This document shows positions 11,418 through 23,219 of a stretch of 64,000 nt of DNA, one piece after another. The translations under genes and the position numbers were made by a program. The notes under the pieces were generated by a model. That model saw nothing but the letters and a program-made list of their open reading frames with translations. It was not told the origin of the DNA and did not search any database. The first letter of the stretch is position 1. Every line of letters begins with the position of its first letter. The DNA is from Cryptomeria japonica (lineage: Eukaryota; Streptophyta; Pinopsida; Cupressales; Cupressaceae), in assembly GCF_030272615.1 (NCBI RefSeq), contig NC_081414.1:912459009-912523008 (forward strand). The letters run 5' to 3'.

Positions 11418-12856
11418 TGTAGTCACATAAATCTGTCCATTTTAATTAAATGAATATTTTGTATTTATTTGATTAAAAAACTCACTAGCCATCAGTTAAT
11501 TAAATTAATATTTAATTAATTCATCTTCAAACATTCTCCTATTAATTAAATAAATTATTCAATTTATTTTAATTAATTCATTATACCAAATTCACAATCA
11601 ATTAAATGAATAAATTCTATTTATTTAATTAAAACCCCCTTTTCCTCTTTTAAATAAATTAAATTAAATATTTATTTAAATCATAAATCCCACCCACTTG
11701 TATTTTCCTACAAATGCAACTTGCACCTATTTATTGACATAAATGAATTTTTATTTTAATAAAATCCTATTTTCCCTCACCCACCAAACCCACTTGCAAT
11801 CCTAACCCCCTTCTAGATTCTTCTAACCCCTTTCTAATTAGCCTAATCCATTCCCTAATTATTGTCACATTCTTAAGCAACTTGGAGTCACTTCTCAAAG
11901 ACTTCAAAGTCTTTGAAAAGCATTAAATGTTTTGTGTGTTCAACAATTTAACCTCCAAAGTCTTCCAAACCACGTATGGCTCTTACATGACCATTAATGG
12001 CTCTTACATAACCATTTATGGTTATTTCAACTTGCACTCATGGGTCTCCTCAAGCATTTATTGCTTTGACCATGGTTATCCCTTTTGCCTTTGCACAAGA
12101 GTTTATCCATTGGATAAAAGCTTTATTCTTTGAATAAAGAATTTATTCACTCAACCCAACCTTGACTTTAACCCCCAAGTTAACCTTCAAAGTCATGTCA
12201 AGCATTAAATGCTTATTCCCTTTCCTCTCAACCTATCTCATTTTGACCCTTGTCATCTTGGGATTGGGTTGAAAGCCCTCACAGGGATTGAATATCCTTC
12301 AATTTTGACCCTTGTTGAGATTACTCAATCTCAACCATCCATTGCTCCATTTTTCCTATAAATAGAGCCCATTTCTTCATAATCCCGATCCTGAAAACTT
12401 ATATGCATTTAATCTATAGAGAATTTTAGAGAGCATTTAGCATAAATCAACTAATATATATTGTTATTTTGGCCTAAAATAAATCATTTTAGCATTGTAG
12501 CATCTAATATTAGCTTGTTCACATTTGCATAGCATTTAGAGTAATCATCTACAATCTTGAACCTCCATAAGCATCCATAGTGCAAAAAGTTGCTGAGAGC
12601 TACACTAATTTGGAACTTGGAGAGGAGAGGAACAAAGGAGAAGGAGCTAAGAGCATGTTAGGAGGCATTTGGAGATGCCTCGTTATATTTACTTTCCTAG
12701 TTAGCTATTCTTTCATGTTCTTGGTGTCTCTTTTGATATGCCTGCTTAGGTTAATCTTTGGTTGAAAAATACTAACTTTAACACTTGTTTCTTGTTGTTT
12801 GTGTGTGTTATACCATGACAGGTTTTCATCTAACTTGTCAGTTTTGCAGAGCATCA
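11418..12856 (+). repeat. 3' LTR of gypsy element A2
   Basis: 1439 bp, TGTAGTCACATAAATC to GCAGAGCATCA. TATA box TATAAATA at 12357-12364. It is homologous to the minus-oriented A1 LTR and, in its central part, to the B LTRs. It is followed by B LTR sequence, not a PBS. Confidence 0.88.
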
Positions 12857-13870
12857 AGCCTAATTCATCTCCTAATTATTGTCACATTCCTAAGTAAAGG
12901 AAAGTCACTTCTCAAACCCTCCAAAGTCTTTAATAACCATTAAAGTCACTTCTCAAAACCTCTAAAGTCTTCCAAATCATTAAAGACTCTTAAATAACCA
13001 TTTATGGTTTACTCACCTTTGACCTTTGGTTAGAGACTTTCCTCTAACTTAACCATCCTTTTGACTCAAGGGTCTCATCAAGCACTTATGGCTTTGACTA
13101 TAGTTATCCATTTAACCCTTACACAAGAGTTTACCCCTTGGGTAAAAGCTTTATCCATTGGATAACCCTAACCTAACCTTAACTCTTACCTCCTAAGGTA
13201 GCCCTCATGTCTTCTCGGGCATTTAATGCTCCTTGCATCTCCTCTCAAGCAACCTCTTGTTGACAATTGTCACCATTTCATTGTTGAGAATTGTAAACAT
13301 GGATTGATTAACCTTCAATCCTATCCCTTGTTAATATTATTCAATCTTAACCATCCATTTCCCTATTTTCCCTATAAATAGAGCTCTTATTCTTCATTTT
13401 TCATATCACCTAGTTTTTATGCATCTACATTATAGTGTAATTTACTAAGCATTTTAGCCTCTCTTTGTTAAAACATCATGATAGCATTTAGAAGCATTTT
13501 CCATATCATAGAATATTCATGCTAGGCTAGTATGTCATGTTAGGATAATTTGTTAATCTTTTATCATATCATTATCTTCATCTTAGCTTAATCATCATAG
13601 TTTTAACACATCATATAGATCTTAAAATGCATTCATGCATGTAGATCAAATATCACTTGTTCTTGGACTTGTCATTACTAAGTCATTTTCTCAATAATCC
13701 GAGAGCAAAACATTGGCTTTAGGGATCCTGTGAGATAGAGAACAATGGTACATCCCTTGGGAAGTTAAAATAGTTCAATTAGTTTATATACTTGCACCAA
13801 GAGTCTCATTGGTATGTGGGTCTGTTGATCTCGATTTATTCATTTTGGTCACTACATTTTCCCGCGTACA
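12857..13870 (+). repeat. 5' LTR of element B, first ~436 bp displaced by A2
   Basis: Matches 31567-32590 of the 3' LTR. TATA box at 13373-13380 (TATAAATAGAG). Ends CCCGCGTACA, then the PBS four bases later. Confidence 0.88.
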
Positions 13871-13874
13871 TTTA

Positions 13875-13892
13875 TGGTGCCCACTGTGGGGC
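13875..13892 (+). other. primer binding site of B (tRNA-Lys-like)
   Basis: TGGTGCCCACTGTGGGGC resembles the complement of the plant tRNA-Lys 3' end with two differences over 18 nt. A1 in contrast uses tRNA-Trp. Confidence 0.6.
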
Positions 13893-13956
13893 ACGTCCCC
13901 AAAAATAACATCATTTTTTGTATAGGTTAAGGATTGCAAACATGTTGGAACACTCT

Positions 13957-14203
13957 TTTAGCGCATTTGGAACATAATGTAGCGCATCTGTGGAAAAATT
14001 TAGTGCATTCATTGCACTATTTAGCGCATAGAGACCATTCCTTAGCGCATTTAACTTTCTTTCTAGCGCATGTTCTTCTCTACTTTTTCTGTGTATAGGA
14101 GAATCAGTATAGCACATTCAGGCATCAGAGTAGCACGTAGGTGCTCTCTTTTAGCGCTTTTACACCATACTATAGTGCATCTGCATGGAAGTTTAGCGCG
14201 TGG
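13957..14203 (+). repeat. 21-bp-period TAGCGCAT array, B leader, first block
   Basis: TAG of the motif (T)TAGCGCAT falls at 13959, 13980, 14001, 14022, 14043, 14064, then 14110, 14131, 14152, 14173 and 14194. Steps are exactly 21 bp except for one degenerate gap of 46. Only the 8-9 bp motif is conserved; the remaining 12-13 bp of each unit differ. Confidence 0.9.
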
Positions 14204-14283
14204 CTCTAACAGAGGGGATTTGTAACCAAGATTTGAAATTAGGCTTGGAGAAGCCCACAATATGATTTTTTAAATTTTTCTAA

Positions 14284-14300
14284 CTTGTGTTTTCTTTCAG
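14284..14300 (+). other. possible 3' splice site in the B leader
   Basis: CTTGTGTTTTCTTTCAG after a TCTAAC branch-like sequence. It lies just after the first 21-bp array and could end a leader intron, a feature known in Ogre-type elements. No donor was fixed. Confidence 0.35.
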
Positions 14301-15662
14301 GTCTAACAATTTGATGTAGGATTGAAGGAGTTAAAGTAGGATTTGCATTTAATTTTTCTATCTTTTTCAAAGTTGGCTAAAATTAACTAAGAATCTCATT
14401 AAGTTTCAATTGGTGAAAGAATCTCACATTTCAATTTAGGGTTTTTAAAAAGAATCAAATTTGCAAAGATTAAAAATAACAACTTCAAATTTTCCATCTT
14501 GCAAGTTAGGTTCATACTTCAAATTTTGGGGTTATAAAAAGAACAACAACAATCCTTTATTTTCTTGCAAAGGTTAAAATTCACAATCAATACTTGTTTG
14601 CAAGATTAAAAAGAACAATCCACATTTCGTTTTGCAAAGCGATTTCCATCTCAAAGCAACGTGCATTATTTTAAGTTGACTAGTATTTCATTTGCTAGAT
14701 TAAACAAACAAATTCCTCTATGGGACTAAAAATAACACCATGCTTGTTGGAGAAACATCTCCAAATAGGTCTTAGCCAATCATTGCTTTGGAAGGATAAA
14801 AAGAACATCATTTTTCTTGTCTCAAAAGTGGTAGGTATATGCTCTTCCCTTAATTGGGTGATCAAAAGGCCAAACCCACTCTTTTATGCTTTCTTTTACT
14901 TCAAGCAATTAAATCCTTTAGAAGGTCTACTCTCCCGAGTTTCCCTTAAGGCGCCATTAAGGATGGTGAGAGGGGAACGACCTAAGTGGGAAATGACTTT
15001 ATTGCCAAGTGTTCTAGCCCACTATAATAAAATGTGGAGGTTGGTGAAAATACCCTCCAACGGTTTTTCTCGGTGATTAGTCTTCCCCAAGTATCTTTAA
15101 GATACGTAAAGCCTTTGCTCTAAAGGTTGAGAAGCCTCACGAGGGAGTTTATCACCGAAGACCGAATGAAAGCCTGATTAAAAAACATAAAATTAGAAGC
15201 ATTGAGCCGAGTTAGTTACCAAACATTGACAATATCATAGTGCAAGGGTGGGGAAGAATCTGGCCCCAAGATCACTCACCATATATCTCCCAAGGTAACT
15301 ACCCAACTATGAAGCAATTCACTTTGGGTTAATTTTTGACAAAAGGCAAAAAAATGGGTGTCCCTAAGGGGTGACAAGGTTGTTTGAGTTGACGGAGTAT
15401 CGAGACTAGGGGGCTATAATATTGTCAATTACCCTTGAATAAAGAGTCTGCTTGATCTATCTTTTTGTAATCCAAACCAGTGAAAACATTGAGGATTTGT
15501 AAACATCCTCAAAAGAACATACACTATTTGTTTGGCATAGACAAGTTGTTATAACTTATATTTGTTGTGTTTTCAAGTCATTTTTTAGAATATCATCCAT
15601 CAAGTCACAAAATTTATTTCTCAACATCACAACGAAAACATCAAAACAAAGTCATCGAGACA
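14301..15662 (+). other. B leader between the two motif arrays
   Basis: No convincing gene. A 118-codon open frame at 14720-15076 exists but has no counterpart protein in A1 that I can align. The nucleotide block near 14730 (ACACCATGCTTGTTGGAG) matches the A1 leader, so conservation here may be non-coding. Confidence 0.45.
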
Positions 15663-16006
15663 GTTAGCACGCCGAAGCAATATCCTAGCGCATCTCAACC
15701 ATCCGATAGCGCATTCCAACCAAAAGTTAGTGCTTTCATTATTCAAATTAGCACATGATCAATATCATACTAGCAAAAATTTAGATAGCGCTTGTCAACA
15801 TCACTGTAGCGCATAGGAGCATCAACCTAGTGCATCTGAAGCATATTATAGTGCATTTATACCAAACATCAGTGCCTAAAAGGGAGATATTAGCGCATAA
15901 TCTATTCAACAATTATGTTGCAAATAGTATAAAATAACGCATTTGAGAGGCAGCATAGCGCATCTGGAATATTCTGTAGCGCATCAAATCTCTGTTCTAG
16001 CGCATG
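15663..16006 (+). repeat. 21-bp-period TAGCGCAT array, B leader, second block
   Basis: Motif TAGs at 15665, 15686, 15707, 15728, 15749, 15771, 15786, 15807, 15828, 15849, 15870 (CAG), 15891, 15935 (TAA), 15956, 15977 and 15998. Nearly all steps are 21 bp; exceptions are 22, 15 and 44. Same motif and orientation as the first block. Confidence 0.9.
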
Positions 16007-16610
16007 GTCAAAATTAGTGAAAAATAGAGAGCAAACCAGTCACCTTGTAAAATTTTCATCAACAGTTTTGGATACCCTTTTAGGTCCTCTAAAAAATTCA
16101 ACAATGAAATATTCAAAAGGGGATCATAAGTGAGAAATTTCTAAATCCAACTAGGCACTCTTAGAAAGAGTTTTCAAATCTTCAACTATCTTGAGATCAT
16201 ATTTTATCCAACAAGATTAAGGAGTATCAAAATAGTGATAAAAGGTTCCACCATCCAACAAATCCTATCAAACCAATACCTAGTTAGGTCCTCAAGTTGT
16301 CAAATTAAATTTCTAGATCGTAAAACTTAACTCATATCATTTGGCCCACTTTGTCATAGAAGCGAATCAAACTAAACTTCTACTTGACAAGTAAACTTGA
16401 GTTTCCAAAATGAAGTATCCATATCCAAACATCAACATCAACCTTTGATCATTTTGTATGACCACTCCCCATATTTTGAGAAGAAGAAGTCTTCATCAAA
16501 AGACTAAGTTGGAGAAGAGACAACCTAGTTCTAAGTCACTTATTAAAAGGAGTAAATTTCTTTATATCAACTGTCAACTCTTTACATAACATCGTGCATT
16601 CTTGCATCAT

Positions 16611-16904
16611 ATGCGGTTGTATATCCAAGGAGAAACCAAGGAATTTGACAAAGAACCTTTGAGAAGTAGGGCTTATATTCAGAAAGCAACATTCAACCAA
16701 CGCCTTAATAGTAGAGGAAGGATTAACCCTACTTTGTTTTCAAAGTTTCTTATCACTTACAATGAAGCTCGACCTGAGCTACCAACTCCACCAAGAACCC
16801 CAATAGAAGAAGAAGAATTCGCTATAGTAGAGATATATAAATGCCCATTGTCACTCAATCTCAGAGAAACAAGAAGAAGAAATCACAACCAAAATCAAGT
16901 ATGA
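16611..16904 (+). CDS. pre-gag ORF of element B
   Basis: From the ATG at 16611: MRLYIQGETKEFD, then FLITYNEAR and a proline-rich and glutamate-rich tail. It aligns with the pre-gag ORF of A1 (1085-1315). Here its end overlaps the start of gag in another frame, whereas in A1 the two are ~450 nt apart, so a deletion seems to have joined them. No known domain recognised. Confidence 0.6.
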   Translation: MRLYIQGETKEFDKEPLRSRAYIQKATFNQRLNSRGRINPTLFSKFLITYNEARPELPTPPRTPIEEEEFAIVEIYKCPLSLNLRETRRRNHNQNQV

Positions 16905-17905
16905 GTCATGGAATGTCCAATCGTTTTGATGAATATGCGAACATGGGAGAAACAAAGATCACCGACGAACTTCTCCAAGAATGTCAAGAAAACACGACTT
17001 TCCAAAAACTTGTAGAAAGACTTATAGAAACGGATAAGCAAAAATATCTACTTATTCTAACTAGCAAAGGAGACAATATTCCTGAGGATTTTGACATGGA
17101 AAATTTAAGGAATACAGATGAGAGAATTTCAATAACAAGGGCGAGAAACTATGCTTATCAAGAGAAACTAAGAGAAGAAGAAACACATGATCAAGGAAAC
17201 ATACACAACCGAGATCACACCCATGAATAAGATAACACTCACGAACAAGACAATACCCACAATTGGGACAATCTTAATGAATGAGGGGAAGCTCCCCATC
17301 GAAGGACAAATGCACCCATAGTTTCTCTTACGAAACAACTCCAAACACTTCAAAGACAAATGCAGGACATGCAACAAGGGACCACGGTATGATAATCCTT
17401 CGACAAAATTTGTCCTTATCCTTTTGATAAGAGATTGAACATGGTACCTTTTCTACCAAATTCAAATATACCAAAGCATGACAAATACGATGGTAAGAGT
17501 GATCCCCGTGATCATGTTTGGGAATTTTGTACTATGAGTTTGGAGTTTGCTCATGACACATATTTAATGAGATTATTCCCAAGAAGTTTGGGAGGGAAAA
17601 CAATGGAGTGGTTGTTGAAACTCACACCTCCCATCAGATCATTTGATGAGCTGGTAAATAAATTCATAACACAATACTCCTATAACATCCAACACGTAAT
17701 CACCATGCTTGATGTGTGTAATACCAAACAAAATAACAATGAAACATTCATGGTGTTTCTACAATGATGGAGACACATGGTCGCAAGGTATCCACGAGAT
17801 GTGCCTGAAAAGGAAAAGATGGAAATCTTCATAAACAATCTGAATAGTGAAATGAGAACTATTTTCTCAAACTACAATGTATACAATCTTTTGCAAAATT
17901 GATAG
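16841..17905 (+). pseudogene. gag of element B
   Basis: Starts MPIVTQSQRNKKKK, parallel to MAQTRSQSRQR of A1. A charged N-terminal region is followed by THE and DNTHE repeats, a glutamine-rich LTKQLQTLQRQMQD segment, and the core Ty3 gag domain: ICPYPFD, KYDGKSDPRDHVWEF, DTYLMRLFPRSLGG, MEWLLKLTPP. In-frame stops occur near 17228, 17283, 17389 and 17765. It would form the particle shell; this copy cannot be translated whole. Confidence 0.88.
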
Positions 17906-18419
17906 AAAATAGTATCCAAGTAGAGGAAGCTTCCATCAAGAAATGAACCTTAAAGTTCTTTAAATAGGGTGTTAATTCGTCAAACAATAACACCTTTAAC
18001 AATCAAAACAAAAACAACAATTCAGACAAGTCTAGATTTTGGACAAGGTAAAAAACATTGTTAATGATGGGGTTATCGATTCCAACAATGTAAAGTTTAA
18101 ACAGCCAATGTTGATTTTATCAGGAAACCCACCATCCAATAATGATAAAAAAATTATTAATCAAGGCACTAACACTTATCAATAAAATACCAACCAAGGA
18201 TCTTCAACGGTGAACAACAAGAAGAATTACCAAGGCAACAACAACAACAACCAAGGGAACCACACAAACCAAAGAGGAAACACTAATACTTTCCCGTATC
18301 GATGACTATACACACCATTAGGACAAACCTTGGAATCAACATTTTAAGAGCTATTGGCAAATAAGATCATCACATTGCTAGCCACAAGAAACTTTGAACC
18401 CCAAGTCAAACCACCCTAG

Positions 18420-18848
18420 TGGAATGACTCAAATTATTGTGATTATCATCGAAACAAAGGGCATACCACAAATTATTGCATGAGGCTGAAGAACATAGTT
18501 CAAGACATGATAGACAAGGGAGAATTAATGGTCGATGCTCATAAAACCAATGGTGACCATGAAGCTTTCAAAAATCCTCTTCCCAATTACGACAAGGGAG
18601 GAGCGTCAATGTCAAATAATACCAAAGGAGATCGTATTAATCACATATACGAAAACACCATCAATCACATATCATCATGTGACAATCAAGTGAATGTCAT
18701 AAAAATAAAAGACAAACAAGAACATGCATCAATAAATGTGACAACAAGAGTGCAGAAATATGTCTTGAAAGGGAACACATCAACATCAACAACTCTCCCC
18801 AAAACTCAATATAACTTGGTCGACCAACTCTGGAGAACACCCACTTAG
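18420..18848 (+). pseudogene. gag zinc-knuckle segment of B
   Basis: Contains CDYHRNKGHTTNYC followed by RLKNIVQDMIDKGEL, a C-x2-H-x4-H-x4-C variant knuckle typical of large plant gypsy gags. The region between 17905 and 18420 is asparagine-rich and frameshifted. From about 18600 the frame continues without recognised domains. Confidence 0.7.
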
Positions 18849-19017
18849 ATATCTATACTTGAGCTGCTCAAAATTTCACCAAAACACAAGGATATCTTGG
18901 AGAAATCTCTTATCGAAACAACTGTTCCAAATGATATGGATATTGATCGATTCCAAGCCATGGTGGCCCATATAATGATGCCACACAATCTCTTTTCCTG
19001 AATAGGATGATGTTTCG

Positions 19018-19330
19018 TTGAATCATCTGCATAACACCCCACTACATATCGAGGTCTTAGTCTATAAACATCGGGTAAAAAGAGTATTAATAGATGGAGG
19101 AGCTGAGATCAATATATGTACTCTAAAACTTATTTGTGCATTGGGCTTCTCTGAGCAGTCTGTTGATCCCAAAAATAAAATCACTATCAAAGCCTATGAT
19201 GATGAAGAGAGGTGATCCGAAGAAACTGTAATACTACCCATTCAGGTAGGTCATATACAAAGAGACACCATGTGCCAAGTCTTGGACATATACTTGACAT
19301 ACAATATACTATTGGGTCATCCATGGATCC
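19018..19330 (+). pseudogene. aspartic protease region of B
   Basis: VLIDGGAEINICT carries the catalytic Asp in the D-G-G form common in Tat-type proteases, followed by LKLICALGF. A stop at 19213-19215 cuts it; a following segment resembles the protease C-terminus ([13 protein letters not shown] in frame with the preceding [12 protein letters not shown]). Confidence 0.7.
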
Positions 19331-21099
19331 ATGAAATGCAAGCGGTGCCTTCCACGTACCATCAATGTACCAAGTTCCCCTACAATTGGACAAGAAATTT
19401 CAATATTTGCTGATAACAACCCTTTTAAGTATTGCAATGCTATGGGGCAGCTCAAGATAGCCTAGTTCCACACAACAGGGAGGCCCAAGCTTCGTCAGCA
19501 TCCAACCATCAAGAAGAACTCAAGTCTCTATCCATGAACTTCAAGAAAAAGATGAAAATAAAGGACCAAGGCATGGGTGAGTACTATTTTTAACCCTTAT
19601 GTCTATCTAAATTGCCAACTTCGCCTAGGTCTTATGGACAACCTTCCACATCAAGACATCAAGCAACCCAACCCATCACCAAGTTTGATGGTAAATTTAT
19701 CCAAATAGGCACACTAGCTGAAGAATCAGAGGATAAAGACATCCTTAGCTTGCTATACAAGGATGAAGAAGAAATCAGAGCTGCTACCATAGAAGTGGTC
19801 GTACCAACAAAACAGTATGGAAATGGGTTATGAATCATACAACGAATGAGATACAAAGGAAAAGGACCTATTGGCAAGCACCAAGAAGGCATCATAGAAC
19901 CCCTTCAACTTTGTTCACAATTTACAAAAGACAAAACAAGACTTGGGTATGGTCAACATGTTCCACCTGTGCAAAAGAAAAATCATCATCAAAAACCTCA
20001 ATGGAAAGAAAAGAAAAAACACAGTGAAGACTCATGACAAGAAGCACTGAACCAAACAGAAAAAAAAAAGACAAGGAATGAGAAAAAACATGAAGAAGAT
20101 GAGAAATGACAAGAAGATCTCGCTATTGGGGGAAGCTTCTTATAAAAAAGTTCATCATGTACAAGAACCTGATCAGACCAAGGTTGAGCCACAACTTAAA
20201 GAAATTGCTACTCACAGAAAAGAAATGGTGTACAAACAAATTCAAAGAGTACAAGCCACTAATCCTGAATCAGAACAAGCTACTAAACTTGTGCCAATTA
20301 TCAGTGATCTTTTCTCACCATACAACATACCTGTCAGATTCAACGAGGTAACCTGGGATAGTGATCTGAAACTAATTCCAATGAATATGAGTGGGATAGT
20401 TGTTCTGATGTTACTGAAGATATTGAGGTGGATACAATCCATGCATACACACCCCTTTCTCACGAGGGACAAGGCTCAAGATCTCAATCGTTCGAATTTG
20501 GACTGCAACATATCTATGAGGCTAGTGAGAACAAGTAGCAACAATATGAACAAGGCAATATCGAAGAGAATACCATCGAAGACCTTGAAAATATCATAGA
20601 CCTCACCAATATCCCAAATGACTATAACGATGACTCCATCATGACGCTTACAATAGCTGATTTTAATCCACCAACTGACTCCTTACCACTCATATATCTC
20701 GATCTCATAGACTGGGAAGAACCCGAACATCATGATATATCAATATTCCCAAACAATGAATCTATTGTCCAATACCTATGCTCAGTCAACCCAGAAACAT
20801 GCTCCACCAGTGAACAACATAATGATACCTGCAATTAGGGGAGTGCCAAGTTTCTTAGTCGCAAAAATAAAATAAACAATGGATCTAATGGTGAAAACCA
20901 GTTAATGGCAGTATTAGGTCGCAAAAAAGTAAAAATAAATGACATATCTGAAGGTGAAAACATTTTTGAGGCACCTAAAGATGGGAGAATTGACACTCTT
21001 CTTGAACATTACCAGGAGAGGTCACCAATCTTGATTTAGCCAACTCAATCAATAAATATCAGCACTGAAACAACAGTCAAAACCATACATCTGGCAGAA
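19331..21099 (+). other. protease-RT linker of B
   Basis: Fragmented open stretches, lysine- and glutamate-rich (20040-20110 is purine-rich), without recognisable domains. Consistent with the long, variable linker of Tat-type polyproteins, heavily mutated here. Confidence 0.5.
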
Positions 21100-22470
21100 T
21101 CACTCACATAAAAAGAACAGCTAGATTTTATCAAATTCTTCAAGGAGAAGCAAATCAATTTTGCTTGGTCTTATGCTGACATGCTAGGGGTATATCCAAA
21201 TCTAATCATGCATCACTTATCCATTGCTTCTGGAGCTAAACTTGTCAAGCAAAAATTAAGGAAGATGAATCCATGTGGTATTATTGGTCAAAGCATAACT
21301 GAAAAAAGTTATTAGATGTCGGATTCATCCGACCTATAGACTATGCCGAATGGATCTCAAATATTGTACCAGTTTCTAAACTAGATAAAAGCATAAGAAT
21401 TTACACAGACTTCAAGGACCTAAATAAAGCATGTCCAAAGGACGACTTTCCTTTACCAAGCATCAACACTATTGTTGATCTAACAATAGAACATGAAATG
21501 CTATCTCTCATGGATTGCTTCTTTGGCTATAACCAAATCAAGATAGCTCCAGAGGATCAAGATAAAGTTGCATTCACCTATCCATGGGGAGCATATTGCT
21601 AGAACATCATGCCTTTTGGCTTGAAAAATGCTGGTGCAACTTATCAAAGAGCCATGACAACAATCTTCCACGATAGGATGCATACTTTCATGGAGGATTA
21701 TGTGGATGATTTGATAGCTAAATCATTCACCAAAGCAGAACACCTGGGCATCCTAGATAAAATATTTCAATGATTGGAGCAATTCAATATCAGATTAAAC
21801 CCTAAGAAGTGTGTCTTCGGGGTCACATCTGACAAACTATTGGGCTACATTGTATCAGAAAAGGGCATCGAAGTAGATCCAGCAAAGGTTCAGGCTATCA
21901 TGGAGATGCCACCTCCTAAAAACATTAGCTAGTTACCATCTCTACAGGGCAGGCTACAATCCATTAGATGATTCATCGCTCAGTTAGCAGATAAATGTCT
22001 TCCTTTCAATCATTTGCTTCATAAGAATATACCTTTCAGATGGGAAGAGAAATGTGCAGAATCATTCCACTAGCTCAAACAATATCTGATGAATCCACCA
22101 GTTTTGGTACCACCAATAGTGGGCAAGCCACTCATTCTCTATATATCAACAATAAAAGTATCATTGGGGGCACTTCTAGCACAAGAAGATCTAGTAGGCA
22201 AAGAAAGGGCTATCTATTACATCAGTAGGACTTTAAACGGATATGAATTCAATTATACATTCATTGAAAATAATTTCTTAGCAGTGGTGTTTGCTTCTCA
22301 AAAGTTCCACCACTATATGCTACCCCACACAATCAAGCTAGTAGCTAAGATCGATCCTCTCAAGTATCTACTCAGCAAAGAGGCTCTCACAGGAAGATTA
22401 TCTAAATGGGTCATGATTCTAAGTGAGTTAGACATTCAAGACACAAAATGGCGGGCTATCAAAGGATAGG
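21100..22470 (+). pseudogene. reverse transcriptase and RNase H of B
   Basis: RT blocks in order: GFIRPIDYAEWISNIVPV, DFKDLNKACPKDDFPLP, IMPFGLKNAGATYQRAM and an intact YVDD at 21699-21710, then KKCVFGV and LLGYIVSEKGIEVDP. RNase H follows with LGALLAQED and a FIENNFLAVVFA segment. In-frame stops occur near 21601, 21771, 21931 and 22072, plus small shifts. The catalytic YVDD survives, but no full-length enzyme could be made. Confidence 0.9.
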
Positions 22471-22559
22471 TAATTGCAGATCAACTGGCAGAAGCACCAT
22501 TACCAGACCAACATCCACTACAAGTAGAATTTTCACACATGCATATACTCACTATCAAC

Positions 22560-22960
22560 CTTAAGCAATGGACACTATACACAACATGGATCGAGTGTCA
22601 GCATCTTGTTTGTCACTCCAGAGGGGCACACAATTCCAAGATCTTATAGACTAATGTTTCCATGCACAAACAACATTGCGGAATATGAAGCCCTGGTAAT
22701 AGGAATAAAAGTGGTTGTAGAATGGAGAATCACATAATTAAGAGTCTATGGGGATTCTCAATTATTTATCAACCAGATCAACAATGACTATTAGACAAAA
22801 GATGATAAGCTAACGCCTTACAAGATAATGGTGGATGACTTCAAAAAGTACTTTGTGCACATCACCTTTAAGAAAATTCCAATATTAGACAACAGAGTTG
22901 TCGATGCAATGGCCGCTATCGCCTCACTTCTACAAATTCCAGATAAACATAATCGTTATG
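22560..22960 (+). pseudogene. second (archaeal-type) RNase H of B
   Basis: After the first RNase H comes LFVTPEGHTIPRSYRLMFPC, TNNIAEYEALVIGI, LRVYGDSQLFINQINNDY and VVDAMAAIASLL. The TNNIAEYEAL and GDSQL blocks are typical of the additional RNase H acquired by the Tat group. Stops near 22737 and 22794 break it. Its presence is the main reason for the Tat assignment. Confidence 0.82.
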
Positions 22961-23219
22961 AATTCCTGGTGGAGCAAATTTTTTTTCCAGCCTATAACAA
23001 TTCTTCATCCCAAGTCATATATGCCCTGACCGGTTCGGATTCACCTCTATACGGGAAGATATATGATTATCTCAAAAACAATACTCTCCCTCCTGACCTA
23101 TCTCACAACTAAAAATGAAACTTCATCCGACAGGTCGCCTGCTATACCTTAAGCGTTGAAACACTTTACCTTGGAGGTCTAGATGGTACTCTTCTTTGAT
23201 GCATTGATCGTAACAAATC

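Larger units (their letters stand above)
9213..12856 (+). mobile_element. Ty3/gypsy element A2, 3' part
   Basis: Holds an antisense PMD gene cut by copia at 9213, a TAGCGC-type array, a short conserved antisense exon, a polypurine tract and a 3' LTR ending at 12856. The following base (12857) continues a B-type LTR at the position equal to 31567, so A2 inserted about 436 bp into B's 5' LTR. Pol and the 5' LTR of A2 are outside the window. Confidence 0.85.

Noticed and set aside
3328-12856. The two A-family LTRs at 3328-4927 and 11418-12856 as the ends of one element
   Set aside because: They are inverted relative to each other; one is followed by a PBS on the minus strand, the other is preceded by a polypurine tract on the plus strand. 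They belong to two separate insertions.
13911-14260. Minus-strand open frames with an AL-xxxxx heptad pattern over the 21-bp array
   Set aside because: The periodicity follows from the 21-bp nucleotide repeat, spacers are not conserved as codons, and nothing corresponds in A2 or the other B arrays.
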